Shown here: positions 1-6,782 of the stretch, piece by piece
Numbering within the stretch: position 1 is the stretch's first letter
How the letters are laid out: every line of letters starts with the position of its first letter
NCBI GenBank assembly: GCA_002315255.1
Contig: DCGM01000075.1
Coordinates: 1,428 to 8,628 of the forward strand
Reading direction: 5' to 3'
From: Lachnospiraceae bacterium UBA1778
GTDB taxonomy: Bacteria; Bacillota; Clostridia; Lachnospirales; Lachnospiraceae
DNA: 7,201 bases
Translations under genes and position numbers: made by a program
Notes under the pieces: model-generated
Databases searched by the model: none
What the model was told of the DNA's origin: nothing
Seen by the model: the letters and a program-made list of their open reading frames with translations, nothing else

Positions 1-1112
1 GAGTTTTCGTTCGGATTATTCCCGTGTTCATCTAAAACATTGTTTTCCCGAAGCCGTTGAAAGACTCCGCTCAGGAAATCAAATTCATCTTCGTTCTTTG
101 AAGGCTGGTAGGCTTCGCCGGCATCCCCAATCAGCCGCATTACCGGAGAATAGACGATTCGGCTGATCTGGAAGATGATCAGAACGCCTAGCAGGACGGT
201 GGCGGAGAAAATAAGAATCAAAACGAGCCGGAAGCCGTCAGTCGTGCGCTGATACTCCGTTTTTTCTAAAATCAGAATGTAATTCCAACTGCTTACAGAA
301 GACTTCTTTGCGAAAGTGACATACCCTTTTCGGGAATCCGTTGGGCTTTGCGACAGCACTTCCTCTGAAAAGAGATATTCCATAAAGTCGGGGTCAGACT
401 GGAAGCTGTTCTCTGATTTCGTATAGAAATCCGTGCTGCTTGAGCCGATGACAGCTTTTCCGCTGGAATAAGCTAGCGCATCGAGGAGGCTGTTGCTTTT
501 CAGAACAATGATCACCGATAATGTTTTTGAGTTTTGGCCCAAGCCCGTTTGAACCAGAAAGGGAACCGGATTTCCTGCAGCGTTTTCACCGCTTGAAACA
601 TAAAAACCACGTCCTTTCGTTTTCTGAATGAACTGGAGGACCTCGTCATAAGTCATCCCCAGAACGGATTTACAGAGATTATCACGATCTTCATAGCGAA
701 ATGTCCTCTGGGTGGAGAGCATGACGCTGGATTGCGGGAAAGAGACAATGATATCTGCGATGTTCTGCTCGTTAACATTCAGCTCGGAAATGATGGAGGC
801 CTGAAGCGGTTTTTTTAAGTATTCCATCTCAGAGTCTGTCAGCGGTGCCGTAATCTTGCTGCAGGAAATGGCGTTCTGGTCTGTCGCTATGGTGATGGCG
901 CAGTTGCTGGCATTGCGAAGGATCTGATCGAGCGTGTCCGCAGAATAGGAAAGACGGTCCTCATAGTTTTCTTTGATCGCTTTTCCAGTCTCGTGATTGA
1001 GAATAAAGGTCATGACGATCCCGACGATTAACGGAAATACCATGACAATCATATAGGTGTAGATCAGGCGACGATAGTTTTTACCAAATGCAGACAATTT
1101 TTTATTGGTCAT
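1..1112 (-). CDS. Membrane-spanning sensor/transcriptional regulator, probably AraC family (partial, C-terminus off the left edge)
   Basis: I translated this frame by hand from ATG at 1112 and it stays open to base 1, giving 370 complete codons. A GAGAGG ribosome binding site lies 8 bases before the ATG. Visible order: a short basic N-terminus, a membrane helix at about residues 17-38, an outside region at about 39-293, a second helix at about 294-315, then a cytoplasmic segment with YSPVMRLI and EFDFLSGVFQRLRE. The outside region reads like a Cache-type ligand-sensing domain (for example GFYVSSGE near 169-176 and SVIIVLKS near 199-206). This layout is shared by membrane-bound AraC-family regulators (YesS-like) and by YesM-type histidine kinases. 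I favour AraC because the segment after the second helix is a poor HAMP match and resembles the linker of AraC-type members. The deciding domain is outside the window. The gene is divergent from the transport operon, so it is the likely regulator of it. Confidence 0.8.
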   Translation of the reverse strand, partial: MTNKKLSAFGKNYRRLIYTYMIVMVFPLIVGIVMTFILNHETGKAIKENYEDRLSYSADTLDQILRNASNCAITIATDQNAISCSKITAPLTDSEMEYLKKPLQASIISELNVNEQNIADIIVSFPQSSVMLSTQRTFRYEDRDNLCKSVLGMTYDEVLQFIQKTKGRGFYVSSGENAAGNPVPFLVQTGLGQNSKTLSVIIVLKSNSLLDALAYSSGKAVIGSSSTDFYTKSENSFQSDPDFMEYLFSEEVLSQSPTDSRKGYVTFAKKSSVSSWNYILILEKTEYQRTTDGFRLVLILIFSATVLLGVLIIFQISRIVYSPVMRLIGDAGEAYQPSKNEDEFDFLSGVFQRLRENNVLDEHGNNPNEN

Positions 1113-1279
1113 TCGGAAATCCTCTCTCTTTGAACAAAAAAATGAATAATTAATAAGAGCTCTAATGGTTGCTTGTCATCAAGGGGGGGACAATTTTTGC
1201 CCGACATCCCACAGCCAGGGCTAAAAAGCGTCTATTCCTATTCCCCATTTAAAAATTATCATAGATTATTTTAAAAAGG

Positions 1280-1288
1280 AATGACATT
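1280..1288. repeat. Upstream copy of the AATGACATT palindromic core
   Basis: AATGACATT is itself a palindrome (AATG, central A, CATT). The identical 9-mer is the centre of the larger palindrome at 1337-1353, exactly 61 bp downstream, which is close to six helical turns. It may be a second, weaker site for the same DNA-binding protein. The flanks do not extend the symmetry here. Confidence 0.4.
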
Positions 1289-1336
1289 AATTTACAAAGG
1301 TTAGACAATAAATGCACTGGCACGTAAAACAGGACA

Positions 1337-1353
1337 GAAAAATGACATTTTTC
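1337..1353. promoter_or_regulatory. 17-bp perfect palindrome, candidate operator
   Basis: GAAAAATGACATTTTTC has two perfect 8-bp arms around a single central A at 1345. CATTTTT recurs at 1356-1362, ten bases (one helical turn) after the copy at 1346-1352. The site lies just upstream of the TTGACCAA direct repeat and about 130 bp before the binding-protein start codon. A dyad of this size suits a dimeric regulator rather than an AraC-type protein, so a second regulator such as a LacI- or GntR-type repressor is possible. The arms are AT-rich, which lowers the weight of the match. Confidence 0.4.
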
Positions 1354-1360
1354 GGCATTT

Positions 1361-1387
1361 TTGACCAAAACAACATAAATTGACCAA
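1361..1387 (+). promoter_or_regulatory. Direct repeat TTGACCAA x2, candidate AraC-type binding site
   Basis: TTGACCAA occurs at 1361-1368 and again at 1380-1387, both in plus orientation and offset by 19 bp, nearly two helical turns. AraC-family proteins commonly bind directly repeated half-sites on one face of the helix, next to or overlapping the -35 region. The proximal copy ends 7 bp before TATAGA (1395) and 24 bp before TATTGT (1412), so it is placed as expected for an activator of the plus-strand operon. The probable ligand protein is the divergent regulator, if it is indeed AraC type. No binding has been shown. Confidence 0.45.
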
Positions 1388-1451
1388 TCATCTGTATAGA
1401 AATTGGCATTGTATTGTGAAAGATGACGGAATAGACTAACCTCATATCAAA

Positions 1452-1467
1452 TGCGCCAGAAGGCGCA
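1452..1467 (+). promoter_or_regulatory. Leader hairpin just upstream of the ribosome binding site
   Basis: TGCGCC (1452-1457) pairs perfectly with GGCGCA (1462-1467) across an AGAA loop. The stem ends 6 bases before the AGGAGG site (1474-1479), which in turn is 5 bases before the ATG at 1485. It has no T tract, so it is not a terminator. It could protect the 5' end of the transcript or hold the ribosome binding site open, helping high expression of the binding protein. Confidence 0.45.
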
Positions 1468-1484
1468 CAAAATAGGAGGAAAAA

Positions 1485-3152
1485 ATGAAAGGTTTAAAGA
1501 AAATCGCTTGCTTGCTTTTAGCAATGCTGATGATTCTCTCTATGGCTGCTTGCAACCCGACCAACCCGACCGAGAAGGAAACGGAAAAGCAGACTGAGAA
1601 GGCTACTGAAAAGACGGACGAGACCGAAGCTCCGACGGAGTATCAGTTCCCGGAGGGCGCTGAAATCTCTATCTGGATGGAAGGCATCAACTATGATCCG
1701 CAGGTTGGCATCTCAACCCGTAGCGAAATGCTTTGCTGGCAGACTATTGAAGAAATGTTCGGCGTCAAGCTTAACTTCATTGAGCCCGCATACGGCACCA
1801 AGGCTGATGCGTTATCAATCCTGTTAGCTTCGAACGAACTGCCGGATCTCTTCTATACGAAGAAGGCTGACTTTGATGCTCACGGCGGACTTGACAGCCT
1901 TATCGAGCAGGGCGCGATTCTTGATTTTGGCGAATACATTGATGAGTATATGCCGAATTACGCATCCTACCTGTATCAGGACGGCACATTCAAGAGCGAC
2001 GATCTTCAGCGCGCTACCATGACCGCTACCGGAAAGATCGGCATGATCAGCCCGATCATGAAAACCGAGCAGGGTCCGTGGCTTGGCTATGTAGTCCGTC
2101 AGGACTGGCTGGATGAGCTTGGCTTAGAGCAGCCTGTCACCTATGATGATTGGCATGAAGTCCTTACCGCATTCAAGGAGCAGAAGGGTGCTACCGGTGC
2201 TCTTTGGCTGAATGCCCGTGGCTCTGACCAGGTCGGTATCTTCGGCGCTGGCTATGACATTACCGGTCTTGGCTCTACCGTTGCTAATGCATTCTTCCAG
2301 AAGGATGGAAAGGTTTACTATTCCTGCCTTGAAGAAGGTTATAAGAATTACATCGCTATGCTTGCACAGTGGTATTCTGAAGGTCTGATTGATCCGGACT
2401 TCTATACCTCTACGCTTATCAGATGCGAAAAGGATATGTCCCTTATCGCTTCCGGAAAGGTTGGCGCTTGCGCTTCTTCCATCAACTATTTCCCGAACTA
2501 CGCTACCACCACCGGTGTTGAAGGCATGAACTTCCAGCCGGTCACCTATCCGGTTCTTGAAGAAGGACAGACGACTCATGTCCGTATCGTCAACACGATC
2601 ATCTGCGATGAAGGCTGGGTTATCTCTGCTGATTGCGAGAATGTTGAAATGGTTTGCAGATGGATTGACGCTCTTTGGACGCAGGAAGCTATCGATGTCC
2701 TGAACTTTGGTAAAGAAGGCGTTACTTACGAAATCGTTAACGGCGAAGCTCAGTTCAATGACATGGTCATGAATAACCCGGACGGCCTTACAAAGTATCA
2801 GGCTCGTACGAAGTATGCTTCTACCGCTGGTATGGTCTATGACTGGATGAGAGACGGCTTCACTGAGGAAGTTCTCAACACCCAGAACCATCTCTGGCTG
2901 GACACCAATGACGGTGCTTACGTTATCGTTAATAAGTCTCTGACCTCTGAAGAGGGCGATGAATGGTCTTCTATTATGGCTGATGTTGATACGGCTGCTG
3001 TCGAGTGGACGGTTAAGTTCATCACGGGCCAGAAGAGCGTTGAGGATGACTGGGATGAGTTCATCTCCATCATCAAGTCCATGGGTATCGAGCGGGCTAT
3101 CGAAATCTATCAGGCTGGCGTCGATCGTTACATGACCCTTCCGGTTAAGTAA
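1485..3152 (+). CDS. ABC transporter solute-binding lipoprotein (family 1, LipO/YtcQ-like)
   Basis: Predicted to sit on the outer face of the cytoplasmic membrane and deliver an oligosaccharide to the two permeases encoded next. The 555-residue protein starts with a lipoprotein signal: MKGLKK, a hydrophobic stretch at residues 7-22, and the lipobox MAAC with the lipidated cysteine at 23. A low-complexity linker follows (about residues 24-52) with repeated TEK units, rich in Thr, Glu and Lys, which would tether the binding domain away from the membrane. The remainder reads as a two-lobed binding domain. The C-terminal GIERAIEIYQAGVDRY near 536-551 is typical of the long (500-560 residue) binding proteins that partner LplB/LplC permeases. 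The start is fixed by AGGAGG 5 bases upstream. Codons such as GCT, ACC, GGT and CGT are frequent compared with the genes downstream, suggesting high expression. The sugar bound cannot be read from the sequence. Confidence 0.93.
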   Translation: MKGLKKIACLLLAMLMILSMAACNPTNPTEKETEKQTEKATEKTDETEAPTEYQFPEGAEISIWMEGINYDPQVGISTRSEMLCWQTIEEMFGVKLNFIEPAYGTKADALSILLASNELPDLFYTKKADFDAHGGLDSLIEQGAILDFGEYIDEYMPNYASYLYQDGTFKSDDLQRATMTATGKIGMISPIMKTEQGPWLGYVVRQDWLDELGLEQPVTYDDWHEVLTAFKEQKGATGALWLNARGSDQVGIFGAGYDITGLGSTVANAFFQKDGKVYYSCLEEGYKNYIAMLAQWYSEGLIDPDFYTSTLIRCEKDMSLIASGKVGACASSINYFPNYATTTGVEGMNFQPVTYPVLEEGQTTHVRIVNTIICDEGWVISADCENVEMVCRWIDALWTQEAIDVLNFGKEGVTYEIVNGEAQFNDMVMNNPDGLTKYQARTKYASTAGMVYDWMRDGFTEEVLNTQNHLWLDTNDGAYVIVNKSLTSEEGDEWSSIMADVDTAAVEWTVKFITGQKSVEDDWDEFISIIKSMGIERAIEIYQAGVDRYMTLPVK

Positions 3153-3175
3153 TCATATCCACGGCTTTTTAAAGC

Positions 3176-3210
3176 GGCCGTCAATCATTATGATTGGCGG
3201 CCTTTTTTTT
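3176..3210 (+). terminator. Rho-independent terminator inside the operon, after the binding-protein gene
   Basis: The 12-base arm GGCCGTCAATCA (3176-3187) pairs with TGATTGGCGGCC (3191-3202) across a TTA loop. All twelve positions pair if one G-U is allowed. Eight T residues follow (3203-3210). It lies 23 bases after the binding-protein stop codon and 22 bases before the first permease start. As no clear promoter follows it, some read-through must feed the downstream genes, which would give more binding protein than permease. Confidence 0.9.
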
Positions 3211-3232
3211 CAAATAGTGATAAGGAACTGTT

Positions 3233-4165
3233 ATGAAGCATACAAAAAAGAATGCTGTTGAGAAATTTAATCTGATCCGGGACATCAAGAAAAACAAGCT
3301 GTTATATCTTTTTATGATTCCGGTCATTGTCTATTTCATTATTTTCCATTATGTTCCGATGGCCGGAATCGTAGTGGCCTTCGAAAAATACTTTCCGAGA
3401 AAGGGTATCTTCGGGAGCCAGTGGGTCTGGTTTAAGAATTTTGAGAACTTTTTTAAGGGTGCATACGCCGGACGTGTCATTAAAAACACGATCATCATCA
3501 GCGTATTAGAGATCGTGTTCAGCTTTCCTGCCCCGATTATTTTCGCGCTTCTTCTGAACGAAGTAAAGAATGCGAAGTTTAAGAAAGTTGTTCAGACGGT
3601 CAGTTATATGCCGCACTTTATTTCCAGCGTCGTTTTTTGCGGTCTGGTAGCGGACTTCTGTTCGTCCAGAGGTTTTATCACGGATTTCATTGTTATGCTT
3701 GGTGGAACCCGTCAGAGTCTTATCGGAAATGCGGATTATTTCCGGACGATTTATACGATCAGCGGAATCTGGCAGACAGTAGGATACGGAAGCATTATCT
3801 ATATGGCTGCGCTGTCAGGAGTTGATAAAGAGTTATACGAGGCTGCCATGCTTGACGGCGCGAACCGCCTTCAGCAGACCTGGCATGTTACGCTTCCGGG
3901 AATTGCGAACACGATCGTTATGCTGTTCATTTTAAGAATGGGCTCTTTCCTGACGGTCGGTTCAGAAAAACTTCTGCTTCTTTATGCACCGTCGACCTAT
4001 GAGGTGGCGGATGTCATATCAACATATGTCTATCGAAAAGGTATTCTGGATGCGGACTTTGGATATTCCACAGCCGTAAACCTTTTTAACTCCGTGATTA
4101 ACACGGCGCTATTAATTTTGACAAATAAGATCTCGAGAAAAGTCTCAGACATGAGCTTGTTCTGA
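3233..4165 (+). CDS. ABC transporter permease, LplB-like (sugar import, first subunit)
   Basis: Integral membrane subunit of a binding-protein-dependent sugar importer, expected to pair with the next permease. The 310 residues have a basic N-terminus and about six membrane segments, roughly at 24-48, 83-107, 124-142, 170-194, 226-244 and 277-298. The ATPase-contacting EAA loop is clear: EAAMLDGA at 203-210 with G209, followed by LPG at 221-223, matching the family pattern EAA-x3-G-x9-I/V-x-LP. The N-terminal region (KKNKLLYLFMIP, then HYVPMAGIVVAF) is typical of the LplB group that works with long lipoprotein binding proteins. AAGGA at 3222-3226 lies 6 bases before the ATG. It is separated from the binding-protein gene by the internal terminator and from the next permease by 12 bases. 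No ATPase gene is present in the window. Confidence 0.94.
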   Translation: MKHTKKNAVEKFNLIRDIKKNKLLYLFMIPVIVYFIIFHYVPMAGIVVAFEKYFPRKGIFGSQWVWFKNFENFFKGAYAGRVIKNTIIISVLEIVFSFPAPIIFALLLNEVKNAKFKKVVQTVSYMPHFISSVVFCGLVADFCSSRGFITDFIVMLGGTRQSLIGNADYFRTIYTISGIWQTVGYGSIIYMAALSGVDKELYEAAMLDGANRLQQTWHVTLPGIANTIVMLFILRMGSFLTVGSEKLLLLYAPSTYEVADVISTYVYRKGILDADFGYSTAVNLFNSVINTALLILTNKISRKVSDMSLF

Positions 4166-4177
4166 TAAGGAGAGATT

Positions 4178-5068
4178 ATGGAATATATAAAAAAATCACC
4201 CAGCAGGGTTATCTTTGAGATTATCAATACGATTTTTCTGGTACTTGTGACGATCTGCTTCTTACTTCCGATGTGGCATGTTATCTGCTGCTCTTTTTCA
4301 GATCCGCAGAAGCTGAACATCAATTTTGGTGCGGTCCTTTGGCCGCTCGGCACCCCTACGCTGTCAGGATATGAGATGCTCGGAAACAATACCGCATTAT
4401 GGAAAGCATACGGAAACACATTGCTTTATGTGGCAGCCGGAACGTCTTTCAGTATGATTTTGACGACGATCGGCGGCTATTGCCTGTCCAGAAAGTGCTT
4501 CGGACTCCGAAAAGCGCTGACGCTGTTTCTTTCATTCACGATGCTGTTCGACGGCGGCCTGATTCCGACTTATATGGTCGTGAAAGCCCTCGGCTTTGTC
4601 CAGACGAGATGGGCAGTCATTATTCCGGGCGGTGTTTCGGTAATGAACCTCATTATTATGCGCACATCGTTTGAGCAGGTTCCGAGCGCATTAGAGGAAG
4701 CTGCGAGAATTGACGGAGCGAATGATTTCCAGATTCTTTGGAGGATCTTCCTCCCGCTTACAAAGGCGACGACAGCCGTTATTGCGCTGTTCTATGCAGT
4801 CGCCAAGTGGAACTCCTGGTTCCATCCGAGCATTTACCTTTCCGGAAAGCGCGACCTCTATCCGCTTCAGCTGATTTTAAAAGAGGTTTTGATTAACAGC
4901 TCGATTACGGATATGGTCAGTTCGTCAGACGATTTTATGGTCTCGCAGGCCAAGATCCTGATAAAGTACGTGGTAATCGTGGTTGCTACGCTGCCGATCC
5001 TTTGTATTTACCCGTTCGTTCAGAAGTATTTTACGAAGGGCGTTATGATCGGCGCTGTAAAGGGCTGA
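4178..5068 (+). CDS. ABC transporter permease, LplC/YtcP-like (sugar import, second subunit)
   Basis: Second membrane subunit of the same importer, expected to form a heterodimer with the upstream permease. The 296-residue protein has about six hydrophobic segments, roughly at 12-38, 78-103, 111-138, 145-162, 195-215 and 264-282. Its EAA loop is EAARIDGA at 174-181 with G180, followed by LP at 192-193. The motif FDGGLIPTYMVV (124-135) and the C-terminal YFTKGVMIGAVKG are characteristic of the LplC/YtcP group (CUT1-type sugar importers). AAGGAG at 4167-4172 sits 5 bases before the ATG, and the gene starts 12 bases after the first permease ends, so the two are almost certainly co-transcribed. 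The length is normal for the family and I see no disruption. Confidence 0.94.
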   Translation: MEYIKKSPSRVIFEIINTIFLVLVTICFLLPMWHVICCSFSDPQKLNINFGAVLWPLGTPTLSGYEMLGNNTALWKAYGNTLLYVAAGTSFSMILTTIGGYCLSRKCFGLRKALTLFLSFTMLFDGGLIPTYMVVKALGFVQTRWAVIIPGGVSVMNLIIMRTSFEQVPSALEEAARIDGANDFQILWRIFLPLTKATTAVIALFYAVAKWNSWFHPSIYLSGKRDLYPLQLILKEVLINSSITDMVSSSDDFMVSQAKILIKYVVIVVATLPILCIYPFVQKYFTKGVMIGAVKG

Positions 5069-5087
5069 CGAAGGGGGATAGGCTATT

Positions 5088-6764
5088 ATGCTGATACATA
5101 ATCCGATTATTCCGGGATTCAATCCCGATCCTTCAATCGTTCGGGTAGGGGATGATTACTACATTGCGACATCCTCCTTCTCGTTTTTCCCCGGCATACC
5201 TATCTATCACAGCAGAGATCTGGTCCATTGGGAGCAGATCTCTTATGCGTTCACGAATCCGGACTGGCTTCCGCTGGAACCGACGAGAGTCTCCAGCGGC
5301 CTGTACGCGCCTACACTCCGGTATCATGAAGGATTGTTCTATGTGATCGTCTGTAATAATTCTGTAAGTAAGACTTACGTCGTTACAGCAGAAGATCCGA
5401 AGGGCCCCTGGAGCGAGCCGCATGTTTTACCGGCCACCTTTGACCCGGATCTCTTCTGGGACGAGGATGGGACCTGTTATCTGTCTGAAAACTTAACCCA
5501 TAGTTTTCCGGGAAGAGATAAGGCTGATATCGGCGATATGAAAATAGGAATGGCCGTGTTGGATACCGAAAAATGGGAGCTTGGCGAGATTATACCGGTC
5601 TGGACCGGCGCTCTTTTCAATGCAATCAGCCCCGAAGCGCCCCACATCTATAAAAAAGACGGTTATTATTATCTTTTGATTTCGGAGGGCGGCACCGAGT
5701 ATTATCATGCGGTGACGATTGCCCGAAGCCGGAATATTCTCGGTCCCTACGAGGGATATGACGGAAATCCGATCCTCACGATGAGACATCTTCGCCATAA
5801 TTATCCGATCGTAGGAACCGGACACGCGGATATGGTAGAAACTCCGTCAGGAGAATGGTACATTGTTTTCCTGGGTTACCGGATTTACGGCGGATATCAT
5901 AAGAATATGGGCCGCGAGACCTTCATTGCCCCGATGATCTGGGAAGAAGGATGGCCGGTGGTTTTCCCGGACACCGGGAAATGCGAGTGGACCTATAAGG
6001 CTCCGAAAGGGGTCGAACCCTGTCCGTTCGTTCCCGAACTGAAACGGGATGAATTTAATGCGCCCGACCTGGCTTTATGCTGGAATTCCCTGGGAACGCC
6101 AAACAATAACATTTATCGGCTGGCGGACAGCAGGCTGTATCTTCGTGCCGCGAAAACACCGGTGCGGCCTTTTGAAAATGAACGGAATTTCCCGAAGAGC
6201 AATGCCAGCATGACAGAAGTGGATTTCTATCCGCACGCCATGTCCTTCCTCGGACGGAGACAGAGCTATATCTCTTTCAGTGCCGCTGTAAAGATGGAGT
6301 TTTCTCCGAAAGAGAATGAGACGGCGGGCCTTGTGTATATTCAGAACAACCGCGCCGACCTTCGAATCGAACTCGCGCAGGAGAATGGAAACACCGTTCT
6401 TCGCGTGATGAAATTCTGGGTAGACCAGCATAATGAGAACTACAAGCTCCGGGCCGGCTTCCCCATTGACAGCGGCGAAGAATGCCTCAAAAAAGTGGCA
6501 TGGACCGGGAACACTGCGTTTATGCGGATTGCTACGGACGGTCAGAGAGCATTTGTGATGGCCGGAAAGTCCGAGAATGAATATGAAATCCTTCTCGATA
6601 ATGTCGATGTCAGTTATGTGGCGACAGAGACCTGCGGCGGATTTGTAGGCGCTTACCTCGGCATGTTCTGCTCGGGAAACGGAGTCGAAAGCGACAACGA
6701 GGCTGCTTTTGACTGGTTCGAGTATTCGGGAGATAATGTATACAGTCGGGAAGACGAACAATAA
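5088..6764 (+). CDS. Glycoside hydrolase family 43, beta-xylosidase / alpha-L-arabinofuranosidase type
   Basis: Likely removes terminal xylose or arabinose from imported oligosaccharides in the cytoplasm, as there is no signal peptide. The 558-residue protein has a five-bladed propeller catalytic domain at about residues 1-310 and a C-terminal beta-sandwich at about 320-550, the usual length and order for XynB-like members. All three catalytic acids can be assigned by motif: Asp14 in FNPDPS (general base), Asp119 in FDPDLFWDEDG (pKa modulator) and Glu183 in PEAPHIY (general acid). Other family landmarks are GTGHADMVETPSGEWY near 243-258 and GRETF near 275-279. The start is supported by AAGGGGG at 5071-5077 and by Asp14 falling at the position known for the Selenomonas beta-xylosidase. 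The gene begins 19 bases after the permease stop. Xylosidase versus arabinofuranosidase cannot be settled from sequence; the region before GRETF looks less like classic xylosidases. Confidence 0.93.
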   Translation: MLIHNPIIPGFNPDPSIVRVGDDYYIATSSFSFFPGIPIYHSRDLVHWEQISYAFTNPDWLPLEPTRVSSGLYAPTLRYHEGLFYVIVCNNSVSKTYVVTAEDPKGPWSEPHVLPATFDPDLFWDEDGTCYLSENLTHSFPGRDKADIGDMKIGMAVLDTEKWELGEIIPVWTGALFNAISPEAPHIYKKDGYYYLLISEGGTEYYHAVTIARSRNILGPYEGYDGNPILTMRHLRHNYPIVGTGHADMVETPSGEWYIVFLGYRIYGGYHKNMGRETFIAPMIWEEGWPVVFPDTGKCEWTYKAPKGVEPCPFVPELKRDEFNAPDLALCWNSLGTPNNNIYRLADSRLYLRAAKTPVRPFENERNFPKSNASMTEVDFYPHAMSFLGRRQSYISFSAAVKMEFSPKENETAGLVYIQNNRADLRIELAQENGNTVLRVMKFWVDQHNENYKLRAGFPIDSGEECLKKVAWTGNTAFMRIATDGQRAFVMAGKSENEYEILLDNVDVSYVATETCGGFVGAYLGMFCSGNGVESDNEAAFDWFEYSGDNVYSREDEQ

Positions 6765-6782
6765 ACAGAAAGAGAAGTCGAA

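Larger units (their letters stand above)
1113..1484. promoter_or_regulatory. Divergent intergenic regulatory region
   Basis: This 372-base AT-rich stretch separates the regulator from the binding-protein gene and must carry the promoters for both directions. I find no convincing paired -35/-10 with standard spacing on either strand. For the plus direction the possible -10 boxes are TATAGA at 1395-1400 and TATTGT at 1412-1417, neither with a good -35, which would fit an activator-dependent promoter. A run of seven G lies at 1183-1189. I see no open reading frame, tRNA or recognised riboswitch. The operator-like repeats and the leader hairpin are listed separately. Confidence 0.6.

Noticed and set aside
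1183..1189. Run of seven G
   Set aside because: A single run without other G tracts nearby cannot form a G-quadruplex by itself, and it is not placed to serve as a ribosome binding site for any start codon on the plus strand.
1248..1275. AT-rich imperfect inverted repeat (TTTAAAA near 1248, TTTTAAA near 1269)
   Set aside because: The arms are out of register by a base and made almost only of A and T, so chance is a sufficient explanation.
1361..1400. TTGACC as a -35 box paired with TATAGA as the -10 box
   Set aside because: TTGACC at 1361 is 28 bp and TTGACC at 1380 is 9 bp from TATAGA, so neither allows the usual 16-18 bp spacer. The repeats fit a protein-binding site better.
2124..2891. 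255-codon open frame on the minus strand
   Set aside because: It lies wholly inside the binding-protein gene on the opposite strand, has no recognisable domain or good ribosome binding site, and is explained by the codon bias of the real gene.
4030..4419. Minus-strand open frame across the permease junction
   Set aside because: It is antisense to both permeases, which have full EAA motifs and ribosome binding sites. No independent coding signal is visible.
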